Part shown: piece by piece, positions 4,741 through 11,372 of the stretch
Position numbering within the stretch: the first letter of the stretch is position 1
Layout of the letters: each line of letters starts with the position of its first letter
Source of the DNA: CAZOMR01 sp964580655
GTDB taxonomy: Bacteria; RBG-13-61-14; CAZOMR01
Assembly: GCA_964580655.1 (NCBI GenBank)
Contig: CAZOMR010000101.1
Location: 1-11,372, forward strand
DNA: 11,372 nucleotides
Direction of reading: 5' to 3'
Notes under the pieces: generated by a model
Told to the model about the DNA's origin: nothing
Databases searched by the model: none
What the model saw: only the letters and a program-made list of their open reading frames with translations
Made by a program: the position numbers and the translations under genes

Positions 4741-7269
4741 ATGGAAGAGCTATCTTCCGAATCCAGGAAGGCCCTTGAGTATCGCAGGAAATACCGGGGT
4801 GTCATCGGTGTCCAGCCCAAGATGCCCATTGTTGACAGCTCTGTGCTGAGCGTGGTTTATACACCAGCGGTGGCCGAGCCTTGCCAGAAGATAGCGGCCA
4901 ATCCGAGGGAGTCCTTCCGCTATACCTGCCGGGGAAACACTGTGGCTCTGGTCACGGACGGCTCCCGCGTTCTCCAGATGGGCGGGGCAGGACCGCTTTC
5001 CGCCCTGCCAAACCTGGAGGGAAAATCAGTCATACTCAAGACATTCGCGGGAATAGACGCGTTTCCCATGTGCCTCGATACACTGGACGAAGAGGTGATC
5101 ATCAACTCCGTAATGCGCCTCGCTCCCACTTTCGGGGCTGTCTGCATTATTGATATTACCTCGCCACGCTGTTTCACTATCGAGGATCGGCTGTCCCAGG
5201 CAATGAATATATCGGTGTTCCACGATGATCAGCATGCCACTGCGATCGAGACTTACGCTGGCCTTGTCAATGCCGCAAAGATAGTGAACAAGGAGCTTGA
5301 AAAGCTCAAGGTAGTGATCATCGGGGCCGGGGCCGCCGGGATTTCCATTGCTAAATTTTTTCTGAAGACCGGAATAGGCCGTCGCGGGGACCTGATCCTT
5401 TGCGACAGCCGCGGTATCCTTCACAAGTTCAGGCTGGAGGGCATGAACTGGGCCAAGTTCGCGGCCGCCAAACAGACAAACCTCAGTGTCAAACGGGGCA
5501 AGATCGAGGATGCACTGGTGGACGCGGATGTTCTGATCGGCGTATCTTCATCAGAGAGCCAGATCGTGACAGCACAGATGGTCTCCCGCATGGCAAGGGA
5601 TCCAATCGTGTTCGCGCTCTCTGTTCCTGATCCGGAAATCCTTCCTCGCGAGGCCAAGGCCGGGGGCGCAAGGGTTGTAGCTACGGGCCGCATTGACTAT
5701 CCCAACGAGATCAATACATCCCTGGTTTTTCCAGGGGTACTGCGAGGAGCCCTTGACACCTATGCCCGTTCAATCAACTTCGAGATGAATCTGGCCGCGG
5801 CCAGGGCCTTGGCGGGTCTGGTGCCGGAAGATCAGCTACACGAGGATAATATTATTCCGAGCATCATGGATTTCCAGGTCGCACCTACTCTGGCCTCAGC
5901 CGTGGCCCAGGCCGCAATGGAGACAGGCGTTGCCCGGCTAAAGGTTGACCCGAAGGAGGCAAGAGAAAGACTGGAGCACTTCCTGTATGAAGGTGATTTT
6001 CCAAGGAAAGCCAGGGCCAAGAAATACAAGGACATAAAGGAAGAATCCCTTGACCTTCATCAGCGCTATCAGGGCGTGGTGGAGATCAAGGCCAAGATTC
6101 CGGTCAAGGACATCAACATTCTCAAGCTCCTTTATCTTCCTCCAAACGCGGCGATCCCGGCCCGCGTCATTGCCAGGGACCCGGACATGGTATACGAGCT
6201 GACCTGCAAGGGCAATCTCGTGGCCGTGGTAAGCGACGGCAGTGCCGTGCTCGGACTCGGCAACATCGGGCCCAGGGCCGCGTTACCCGTGATGGAGGGG
6301 AAGTCCATACTCTTTCATACCTTCGGAGGGGTAGAGGCATTTCCCGTGTGCATCGCCACACAGGACACTGAAGAGATCATAGAGCTTGTCTGCGCAATTG
6401 CCCTGTCCTTCGGCGGGATCAACCTGGAGGACATCTCTGCTCCTCGATGTTTTCAGGTAGAAGAGAAGCTGAAGGAAAGGCTCGACATCCCTGTTTTCCA
6501 CGATGATCAACACGGCACCGCGGTAGTGGTTCTGGCTGGCCTGATTAATGCCCTGAAGCTGATTGATAGATCATTCAAAGACACGGCCGTGGTGATAAAC
6601 GGCGCAGGAGCCGCGGGTATGGCTGTGGCCAGAATGTTGATCCTCGCAGGATTCGAGGACATTATCATCTGCGACACAAAGGGAATCATATTCCCCGGTC
6701 GCAAGGAGGGCATGAACTGGATCAAGGAAGAGATGGCTGAAAGGACAAACCCCCGAGGGCTCCAGGGAAAACTCGCGGATGCCCTCAAGGGCGCGGATGT
6801 CTTTATTGGCGTCTCCGCCCCCGGTATCTTGAAACCCGAGATGGTAAAGTCCATGGCAGTAGACCCGGTGATCTTCGCGCTCGCAAACCCGACTCCAGAG
6901 ATAATGCCGGAACAGGCCAGAAAGGCCGGTGCCAGGATCATCGCAACCGGCCGCTCCGACTTCAACAACCAGATCAATAACTGCCTCGGATTCCCCGGTA
7001 TCTTTCGCGGCGCACTTGATGTCCGCGCCAGGGCTATCAATGATGAAATGAAACTGGCCGCGGCCAGAGCGCTGGCTTCTGCTGTCCCGGATAAAAAGCT
7101 AAAAGAAGAATTCATCATACCCAATGCCCTGGATTTTCACATCCCGCCAAAGGTCGCGGCCGCAGTGGCAAGGGCCGCCATCGAGACCGAGGTTGCGAGA
7201 ATCCATGCTGATCCCGAGGAAATCGAGAAAAGCGCCGCGGAATTCCTGTATGAAGGCAAACTACGCTGA
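4741..7269 (+). CDS. Tandem double malic-enzyme-like protein
   Basis: This 842-residue protein has two complete malic-enzyme modules (about 1-420 and 421-842), each about the length of a small bacterial malic enzyme. Malic enzymes convert malate to pyruvate and CO2 with NAD(P)+ and a divalent metal. Module 1 has YTPAVAEPC (Tyr40), the EGK lysine (Lys95), FHDDQH (Asp163) and GAGAAG (195-200). Its metal-binding Glu is Ile137, although Asp138 remains; the usual FALxNP is FALSVP (Val295), and the paired Asn are Asn325-Thr326. Module 2 has EGK (Lys521), NLED (Glu563, Asp564), FHDDQHGT (Asp589), GAGAAG (621-626), FALANPTPE (Asn716) and INN (746-747). There the usual YTPGVAEPC loop has become YLPPNAAIP, with only Tyr465 kept. 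Matching residues are 421-426 apart, so the copies align almost without gaps. The C-terminal half is a second malic module, not the phosphotransacetylase domain of MaeB. Module 2 is probably the catalytic one. No upstream in-frame start exists. Confidence 0.88.
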   Translation: MEELSSESRKALEYRRKYRGVIGVQPKMPIVDSSVLSVVYTPAVAEPCQKIAANPRESFRYTCRGNTVALVTDGSRVLQMGGAGPLSALPNLEGKSVILKTFAGIDAFPMCLDTLDEEVIINSVMRLAPTFGAVCIIDITSPRCFTIEDRLSQAMNISVFHDDQHATAIETYAGLVNAAKIVNKELEKLKVVIIGAGAAGISIAKFFLKTGIGRRGDLILCDSRGILHKFRLEGMNWAKFAAAKQTNLSVKRGKIEDALVDADVLIGVSSSESQIVTAQMVSRMARDPIVFALSVPDPEILPREAKAGGARVVATGRIDYPNEINTSLVFPGVLRGALDTYARSINFEMNLAAARALAGLVPEDQLHEDNIIPSIMDFQVAPTLASAVAQAAMETGVARLKVDPKEARERLEHFLYEGDFPRKARAKKYKDIKEESLDLHQRYQGVVEIKAKIPVKDINILKLLYLPPNAAIPARVIARDPDMVYELTCKGNLVAVVSDGSAVLGLGNIGPRAALPVMEGKSILFHTFGGVEAFPVCIATQDTEEIIELVCAIALSFGGINLEDISAPRCFQVEEKLKERLDIPVFHDDQHGTAVVVLAGLINALKLIDRSFKDTAVVINGAGAAGMAVARMLILAGFEDIIICDTKGIIFPGRKEGMNWIKEEMAERTNPRGLQGKLADALKGADVFIGVSAPGILKPEMVKSMAVDPVIFALANPTPEIMPEQARKAGARIIATGRSDFNNQINNCLGFPGIFRGALDVRARAINDEMKLAAARALASAVPDKKLKEEFIIPNALDFHIPPKVAAAVARAAIETEVARIHADPEEIEKSAAEFLYEGKLR

Positions 7270-7290
7270 GCCGATAGCTCCTTGAAATGT

Positions 7291-7319
7291 TTGCCAAAAG
7301 AGCAAGCCTGTTTTAGACT
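7291..7319 (+). promoter_or_regulatory. Putative promoter of the small membrane protein gene
   Basis: TTGCCA (7291-7296), a 17-base spacer and TAGACT (7314-7319) match the sigma70 pattern at five of six and four of six positions. It lies 22 bases after the malic-enzyme-like gene and 21 bases before the ATG at 7341, which would leave a short leader. No terminator separates the two genes, so read-through is also possible. Confidence 0.4.
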
Positions 7320-7340
7320 AAAAGCAAGGAGGGATGTTAC

Positions 7341-7757
7341 ATGATGGACCCCGGTTTACATGCGCTGAGAGTATGGATGATTATCTCCGTGTTTCTTTAT
7401 GGCCCGGCTGTTCTCGTATTCCTATTCGGCCAGAATATGCTCCTTCGCAGTATCAACACGGTCTCGGAGAGGTTCTTCCACGACCGATTTCCGCCTATCC
7501 CGGAATCTACCGAGAAATTCTGGCTCGTGCTCACCAATTCCATGATGGTTATGCTGGTCGTAATCTGCATCTTTGTCGCGGTCAATCCCGAAAGATACCT
7601 GGCAATGGTGGTGATCATTCTCGCAAGCAAATTCTGCTCCACAAGCCAGTATATCTATCATTTCAGGCAAAAAAAATACTTCGCTCACATGGTAGGATTT
7701 CTCACAGACGGGCCACTGTTCATCATCACACTGATCTTCTACATCTATGCCCTCTGA
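7341..7757 (+). CDS. Small four-helix membrane protein, unknown function
   Basis: A 138-residue integral membrane protein that I do not recognise. Hydrophobic segments lie at about residues 9-31, 60-82, 86-104 and 115-137. The second to fourth form a compact bundle, and a polar loop (about 35-59, containing RFFHDRFPPIPESTEKF) separates the first from the rest. Short basic stretches such as FRQKKY lie between segments. A strong ribosome-binding site, AAGGAGGG (7327-7333), sits 7 bases before ATG 7341, and a second ATG follows immediately. No catalytic motif is visible. Its placement between a metabolic enzyme gene and a glycosyltransferase gene gives no firm clue to its role. Confidence 0.65.
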   Translation: MMDPGLHALRVWMIISVFLYGPAVLVFLFGQNMLLRSINTVSERFFHDRFPPIPESTEKFWLVLTNSMMVMLVVICIFVAVNPERYLAMVVIILASKFCSTSQYIYHFRQKKYFAHMVGFLTDGPLFIITLIFYIYAL

Positions 7758-7829
7758 TAAATGAAAGAGTTTTTTAACCCGCAGGCCAGAACCTCAAATG
7801 CTCCGGCTATGAGGATTAATGAACATTTG

Positions 7830-7859
7830 ATCTGAAATCTGGAATTTGAGATTTGAGAT
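7830..7859. repeat. AT-rich imperfect inverted repeat before the glycosyltransferase gene
   Basis: ATCTGAAATCT (7830-7840) pairs with AGATTTGAGAT (7849-7859), one mismatch in 11, across an 8-base loop. The stretch is built from repeated AAATCT/GATTTGAG words. It touches the possible GTG start at 7860 of the next gene. It could be the end of a small dispersed repeat or a leader hairpin; there is no U run after it. Confidence 0.45.
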
Positions 7860-7907
7860 GTGATATTCCTGCGAAGCAGGACATACTTTGCCGCTGGAAT
7901 TCCCTGC

Positions 7908-9473
7908 ATGGATCTCGGGCAAAAGATTTTCCGGAATCATCGTCTCCGCTTAGGCCTGATCCTCGCCGCAGGCGCACTGCTCCGGTTTTTATGCCTGGAC
8001 TGGGGCCTTCCGGACGCCAGGCATGAGTATCCTTTTCATCCGGACGAAGAGGCCTGCGTTGAGACTGTGCTTTATCATTCGCCGCAAGGTAAGCGATTTC
8101 AGACAACTCAATACGGGCTTCTCACGGGCACTGGATACTTCTATGCGGGGAAGGTCGCTTTAGAGCTTGCGGAAAAAGTTGGATTGATTCGATTCGGCAT
8201 TTCCGAAGAACCCGCGAGCCTGGTCATGCAGAGGAGACTATATCTTCTGCTCCGACTGCTCACCGTGGCCTTCTCGATTGGAACCATCCTTCTTGCATAT
8301 CTTGCCGGAAAAAGCTGGCAAGGTCGCACTGATGGACAACTTGCCGCGCTTTTCATTGCCTTTGAACCTGTTTCGGTCATCAATGCACATTATGTGAAGA
8401 GCGACAGCGCCGTGACCTTCTTTATCATGCTCACCCTGTACCTGGCTCTGCGCTCCCAGGACCGAAAAGCCTTCCTCTATCTGGCCGGTTTCGCCGCAGG
8501 TCTTGCCGCGGCAACCAAGTACACCGCTGTATTTGCCCTCCTACCCCTCATTGCCGCACCATTACTTTTCAACTCCGCTACCCCGTGGCGAAAGATTCAA
8601 CACGCGGCTATTACCATTCCTTTTTTTCTCGTCGGCTTCGCCACACTCTCTCCCGCAGTATTTTTCTATTTCGACCAATTGGCTCATGACCTGCGCAGAT
8701 TCCCCCTATTGGAGTCCGGGGGACTGTCTTGCCAGCAGATCATATTCCATTTATGGCAATACCCCCTTCTTTTTGCCAGGGCAAACGGGGCACTGATCAC
8801 GCTCACCTTTATCCTCGCCTTGATCACAAGCCTCCGTCGCAGGGAAAGACAGGACTGGCTTTTGTATTGCTGGCTCTTGCCATACTGCATCCTTGTCATC
8901 AGCTTCTCAGAATTCTTCCTCCGATACACTGTGCCAATGATGCCGATATTATCATTACTCCTCGCAACTGCCATACCACGAAGATACCGCTCGGCTCTCT
9001 CTCTGCTCATTGCGCTTTTGCTCCTCGGGGCAAGCATAGTGCATCTAGGCGCCATGGCAAAAACTGACCCTCGAATCCAGGCGCAAAAATGGATTGAATC
9101 ACATATCCCCATGCGCTCCTCTATTGCCCTGACCATGAGATATCCAGCCGATCATTTCTTTCATGTTCCAATTCCTTCCAGTAACTATCGTATCTATCCC
9201 TTGAATATGAGAAAGAATATGGATGTCTCTTCTTACCTGGACATCCCCTTCTCCTATCTTGCCGCCAATGAGATCGCATGGAGCAAGATGGTCCCGGACC
9301 AACATCCAAGCCATGAGCTCTTCTGGAAGGAACTCAACCAGTCCGGAGAATGGAACCTCTTAAAAACCTTTCAGAATCGCCCACGCTACATGGGACCGGT
9401 TTTCATGAAGGGCCAACTGCCATCCGACATGTATTATCTATACCAGGAGATACGCATCTATCAGAGAAGGTAA
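7908..9473 (+). CDS. GT39/ArnT-like polytopic membrane glycosyltransferase
   Basis: From ATG 7908 the protein is 521 residues. A first transmembrane helix (RLRLGLILAAGALLRFLCL) is followed by a periplasmic-loop motif FHPDEEA (HPDE at 44-47). An acidic pair at this place is the catalytic hallmark of GT-C enzymes of the GT39/PMT_2 group (ArnT, PglX-like and protein mannosyltransferases). These use polyprenyl-phosphate sugars as donors on the outer face of the inner membrane. About nine to ten further hydrophobic helices follow, with typical loop phrases INAHYVKSDSAVTFF and GLAAATKYTAVFALLPL. A soluble tail of roughly 125 residues ends the protein. An in-frame GTG at 7860 would add 16 residues; both starts lack a strong ribosome-binding site, and 7908 was chosen because it places the first helix normally. 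The acceptor (lipid A, glycan or protein) cannot be told from the sequence. Confidence 0.75.
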   Translation: MDLGQKIFRNHRLRLGLILAAGALLRFLCLDWGLPDARHEYPFHPDEEACVETVLYHSPQGKRFQTTQYGLLTGTGYFYAGKVALELAEKVGLIRFGISEEPASLVMQRRLYLLLRLLTVAFSIGTILLAYLAGKSWQGRTDGQLAALFIAFEPVSVINAHYVKSDSAVTFFIMLTLYLALRSQDRKAFLYLAGFAAGLAAATKYTAVFALLPLIAAPLLFNSATPWRKIQHAAITIPFFLVGFATLSPAVFFYFDQLAHDLRRFPLLESGGLSCQQIIFHLWQYPLLFARANGALITLTFILALITSLRRRERQDWLLYCWLLPYCILVISFSEFFLRYTVPMMPILSLLLATAIPRRYRSALSLLIALLLLGASIVHLGAMAKTDPRIQAQKWIESHIPMRSSIALTMRYPADHFFHVPIPSSNYRIYPLNMRKNMDVSSYLDIPFSYLAANEIAWSKMVPDQHPSHELFWKELNQSGEWNLLKTFQNRPRYMGPVFMKGQLPSDMYYLYQEIRIYQRR

Positions 9474-9595
9474 TGGCGGTCAGTCCTGAAGTAGTTTGTC
9501 AAGACACCTGGCACATGTGAAGACATTATCCTGGTCCGAATCTTCTTGTCATCTTTCGCAAATCGTGTTATCTCTTAACAGAAAAAGGCGTAGAG

Positions 9596-11080
9596 ATGTC
9601 AAGTGTTCTTGATCGCTTTCGTCCCCTTTTCCACCCGAACTCCGTTGCGATAATCGGTGCATCCAGGGCCTACGGGAAATGGGGCTACATGTATCTTCGC
9701 AATCTTCGTGAGGGAGGTTTTGCGGGGAAGGTTTACCCTGTAAATCCCAATGAGAAAGAGATTCTTGGCTATCCGGCCTACGCACGGCTTCGCGATGTTC
9801 CGGGTAGTGTGGACCTGGGCTTGATCCTGCTCCGGCCTGCCCTTGTGCTTGATGCGGTCAAGGAGTGCGTGGAAAAGCGTGTCGGCTCTATTGTGGTGAT
9901 CACCGCGGGCTTCGGCGAGATGGGAGGGCAGGGCAAGAAGATGCAGGATGAGTTGGCGGCTCTTGCCCGAAAGGCCCGCGTGCCTCTCATAGGTCCCAAC
10001 TGCATGGGGCTCATCAGCGTGCCAGCAGGGCTCAACGCCCAGCTCTTTTACTCCAGGCCGCTTCCCGGAGGGATCAGCATACTGAGTCAGAGCGGAAACC
10101 TTGGCGGAGACCTCATTCGCAGGGGCATGGTGGACAGGATAGGCTTCTCAAAGTTCGTATCATCCGGAAACGAGGCGGTGACAACCTGCGAGGACCTCCT
10201 TGAATACTTCGGCGAGGACCCGGACACTACCGTGATCCTTTCATACCTCGAAGGGGTGAAGCACGGAAACAGATTTATCGAGATTGCAAGAAGGGTTACA
10301 GCGAGAAAGCCGGTTGTGTTACTCAAGGCAGGCTATACCTCTGCGGGCAGTCGCGCGTGCGTGTCCCACACAGGGGCGCTGGCTGGGGCACAAGAGGTCT
10401 TCAAGGCCGTAGCCCGGCAGGCCGGGGTCATCATGGTGGACAACATGGATGACCTGTATTATGCCGGGGTCACCCTGGCCGGACAGCCCCTGTTAGCGGG
10501 AAACCGTGTCGGGATTGTTACAGAGGGCGGAGGAATGGGCGTGATCGCGGCGGATGCTATTATCCGGTTTGGCATGGACGTGCCTCCTTTGTCGGAAAAA
10601 CTCCGCGAGAAATTCCACGGCATCCTTCCGGAGCGCTGGAGCCGGTCAAACCCGGTTGACACGGCGGCAGGGGATGGCAAATTCGAGTGCATTGAGGAAA
10701 TGGTTCGCTCAAGCTGTTTTGACGGGATCATACAGATAGGCATAGCCGGCGCAGGTCGGGTGTATCAGGCATTGAACCAGATACCGGAAAGCGAGCGCAC
10801 GGACAAGGAAAAACAGAGGCTTGAGCGCCTCAGGCCACGCGTGGACCGCGAGATTAAAGAGGCCAGATTCATCACCGGGCTCATCCGCGAGACAGGCAAG
10901 CCCATCCTGAGCGCGGATCAGGTGGCACTGCTGGGCCAGGTGGAGGGAAACCCGGTACTGGAGTATCTGTCCTCGGAAGGCATCATAGTGTATCGGGATT
11001 CATATCACGCGGCCAAGATGATGGGAATCCTCGTTGATTATGCCAAAAAGAAAAGATCAGAACGGGCATTGGAAAACTAA
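9596..11080 (+). CDS. Acyl-CoA synthetase (NDP-forming), alpha subunit
   Basis: A 494-residue protein with the alpha-subunit architecture of ADP-forming acetyl/acyl-CoA synthetase. The N-terminal Rossmann CoA-binding domain (about 8-135) carries SVAIIGASRAYGKWG and ends near LIGPNCMGLI. A first flavodoxin-like domain holds GGISILSQSGNLGG and the conserved Glu219 (SYLEG). SHTGALAG contains His258, the histidine that is phosphorylated in this superfamily. A second CoA-ligase domain (about 300-470) has VGIVTEGGGMGV and SNPVDTAAGD. The enzyme converts acyl-CoA, phosphate and ADP to the free acid, CoA and ATP, a substrate-level energy step in many anaerobes. There is no ATP-grasp (beta) domain, so a separate beta subunit is needed; none follows in this window. 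ATG 9596 has AAGG 9 bases upstream. The acyl substrate is unknown. Confidence 0.88.
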   Translation: MSSVLDRFRPLFHPNSVAIIGASRAYGKWGYMYLRNLREGGFAGKVYPVNPNEKEILGYPAYARLRDVPGSVDLGLILLRPALVLDAVKECVEKRVGSIVVITAGFGEMGGQGKKMQDELAALARKARVPLIGPNCMGLISVPAGLNAQLFYSRPLPGGISILSQSGNLGGDLIRRGMVDRIGFSKFVSSGNEAVTTCEDLLEYFGEDPDTTVILSYLEGVKHGNRFIEIARRVTARKPVVLLKAGYTSAGSRACVSHTGALAGAQEVFKAVARQAGVIMVDNMDDLYYAGVTLAGQPLLAGNRVGIVTEGGGMGVIAADAIIRFGMDVPPLSEKLREKFHGILPERWSRSNPVDTAAGDGKFECIEEMVRSSCFDGIIQIGIAGAGRVYQALNQIPESERTDKEKQRLERLRPRVDREIKEARFITGLIRETGKPILSADQVALLGQVEGNPVLEYLSSEGIIVYRDSYHAAKMMGILVDYAKKKRSERALEN

Positions 11081-11097
11081 TTCAGAGAGGATCAATA

Positions 11098-11238
11098 ATG
11101 GGACGGAATGAACAGGATTTCTTCAAGAAGAACAGCTTCGTGCTCATGGGCAATACCAGGCGCATGAGGAATGCCTTCACCTTACGCAGTGTAACTGGAA
11201 AAATCTGCCTCCTTTTCTATAGCGGGTGTGCGACATAA
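11098..11238 (+). pseudogene. Truncated ORF with CoA-binding-like N-terminus
   Basis: This ORF begins 17 bases after the synthetase stop with a good ribosome-binding site (GAGAGG, about 8 bases before ATG 11098) and runs only 46 codons. The first part, MGRNEQDFFKKNSFVLMG, resembles the start of Rossmann CoA-binding proteins, where a basic helix precedes a short hydrophobic strand and a Gly turn. After about residue 28 the translation (LRSVTGKICLLFYSGCAT) no longer looks like that fold and meets TAA. Position and ribosome-binding site suggest a real gene once co-transcribed with the synthetase, now cut by insertion or rearrangement. It could also be a genuine small ORF; the assignment rests on a very short stretch. 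Confidence 0.4.
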
Positions 11239-11262
11239 ATGGTGACTTTTTTCATTCTCGGC

Positions 11263-11317
11263 CGTAGGGGCTCTGCTTGCTGCGCCCTTTGAGGGCAGGG
11301 CAAGCCCTGCCCCTACG
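11263..11317. repeat. Inverted-repeat element with 9-base ends (miniature-element-like)
   Basis: CGTAGGGGC (11263-11271) and its exact reverse complement GCCCCTACG (11309-11317) bracket 37 bases. Inside lies a second hairpin, GCAGGGC-AA-GCCCTGC (11295-11310), overlapping the right end. Terminal inverted repeats plus internal palindrome resemble a small non-coding dispersed element. No transposase and no target-site duplication could be identified. Confidence 0.5.
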
Positions 11318-11352
11318 TTGGCTGTGCCTTTTGTCTTATTGCCCCCTCCCGT

Positions 11353-11367
11353 CCCCCCAAAGGGGGG
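11353..11367. repeat. C6-A3-G6 hairpin at the window edge
   Basis: CCCCCC (11353-11358), AAA and GGGGGG (11362-11367) form a perfect 6-pair stem with a 3-base loop. It follows a C-rich run at 11342-11350 and probably belongs to the same non-coding repeat-rich stretch (11239-11372), in which no gene was seen. Confidence 0.5.
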
Positions 11368-11372
11368 ATGCG

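Noticed and set aside
6507..7124. Long open frame of about 205 codons on the minus strand inside the malic-enzyme-like gene
   Set aside because: It lies wholly opposite a strongly supported gene, and its composition is what the complement of an Ala/Gly-rich coding region gives.
6000..7269. Malic enzyme fused to phosphotransacetylase, as in MaeB
   Set aside because: The C-terminal half shows malic-enzyme motifs (EGK, NLED, FHDDQHGT, FALANP) and no phosphotransacetylase features.
7334..7777. Overlapping open frame starting 7 bases before the small membrane protein gene
   Set aside because: The frame at 7341 has the correctly spaced ribosome-binding site and coherent membrane helices; the overlapping frame looks random.
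9546..9574. Possible promoter (TTGTCA, 17 bases, TATCTC) upstream of the acyl-CoA synthetase gene
   Set aside because: The -10 match is too poor to list as a feature, although a promoter in the 122-base gap is plausible.

Overview
The window looks like a chromosomal stretch from a Gram-negative bacterium. It encodes a TonB-dependent outer-membrane receptor, a lipoprotein and a periplasmic protein, has balanced GC, and carries a textbook adenosylcobalamin riboswitch. A lone alpha-type ADP-forming acyl-CoA synthetase, a malic-enzyme-like double protein and a corrinoid uptake operon together suggest an anaerobic member of the Desulfobacterota (former Deltaproteobacteria). That placement is inference; no marker gene in the window fixes the taxon.

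Minus strand, read from about 3845 down to 1: a vitamin B12 acquisition operon. A consensus sigma70-type promoter (3817-3845) starts transcription at the edge of a cobalamin riboswitch (3649-3807). A strong intrinsic terminator (3551-3589) follows just before the start codon, so control is probably by premature termination. Next come btuB (1509-3539), a secreted beta-propeller lipoprotein (293-1426) and the 5' end of cobU, adenosylcobinamide kinase/guanylyltransferase (1-88, cut by the window edge). Receptor, probable surface corrinoid-binding partner and salvage enzyme form a capture-to-assimilation series. The lipoprotein is positioned like BtuG of Bacteroidetes. Its start region carries a duplicated ribosome-binding site and start codon.

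Plus strand, from about 3907 to 7269: a divergent promoter precedes a methionine-rich periplasmic protein of unknown function (3984-4679). It is followed by an 842-residue protein made of two tandem malic-enzyme modules (4741-7269). The two modules have lost different conserved motifs, so one is probably catalytic and the other regulatory or structural.

Plus strand, from about 7291 to 11372: a small four-helix membrane protein (7341-7757) and a GT39/ArnT-like membrane glycosyltransferase (7908-9473). Then come an NDP-forming acyl-CoA synthetase alpha subunit (9596-11080) and a 46-codon ORF (11098-11238) that starts like a CoA-binding protein but stops early. The last 110 bases hold inverted repeats of the miniature-element type, which may explain that truncation. 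No tRNA, rRNA, CRISPR array or intact transposase gene was seen.
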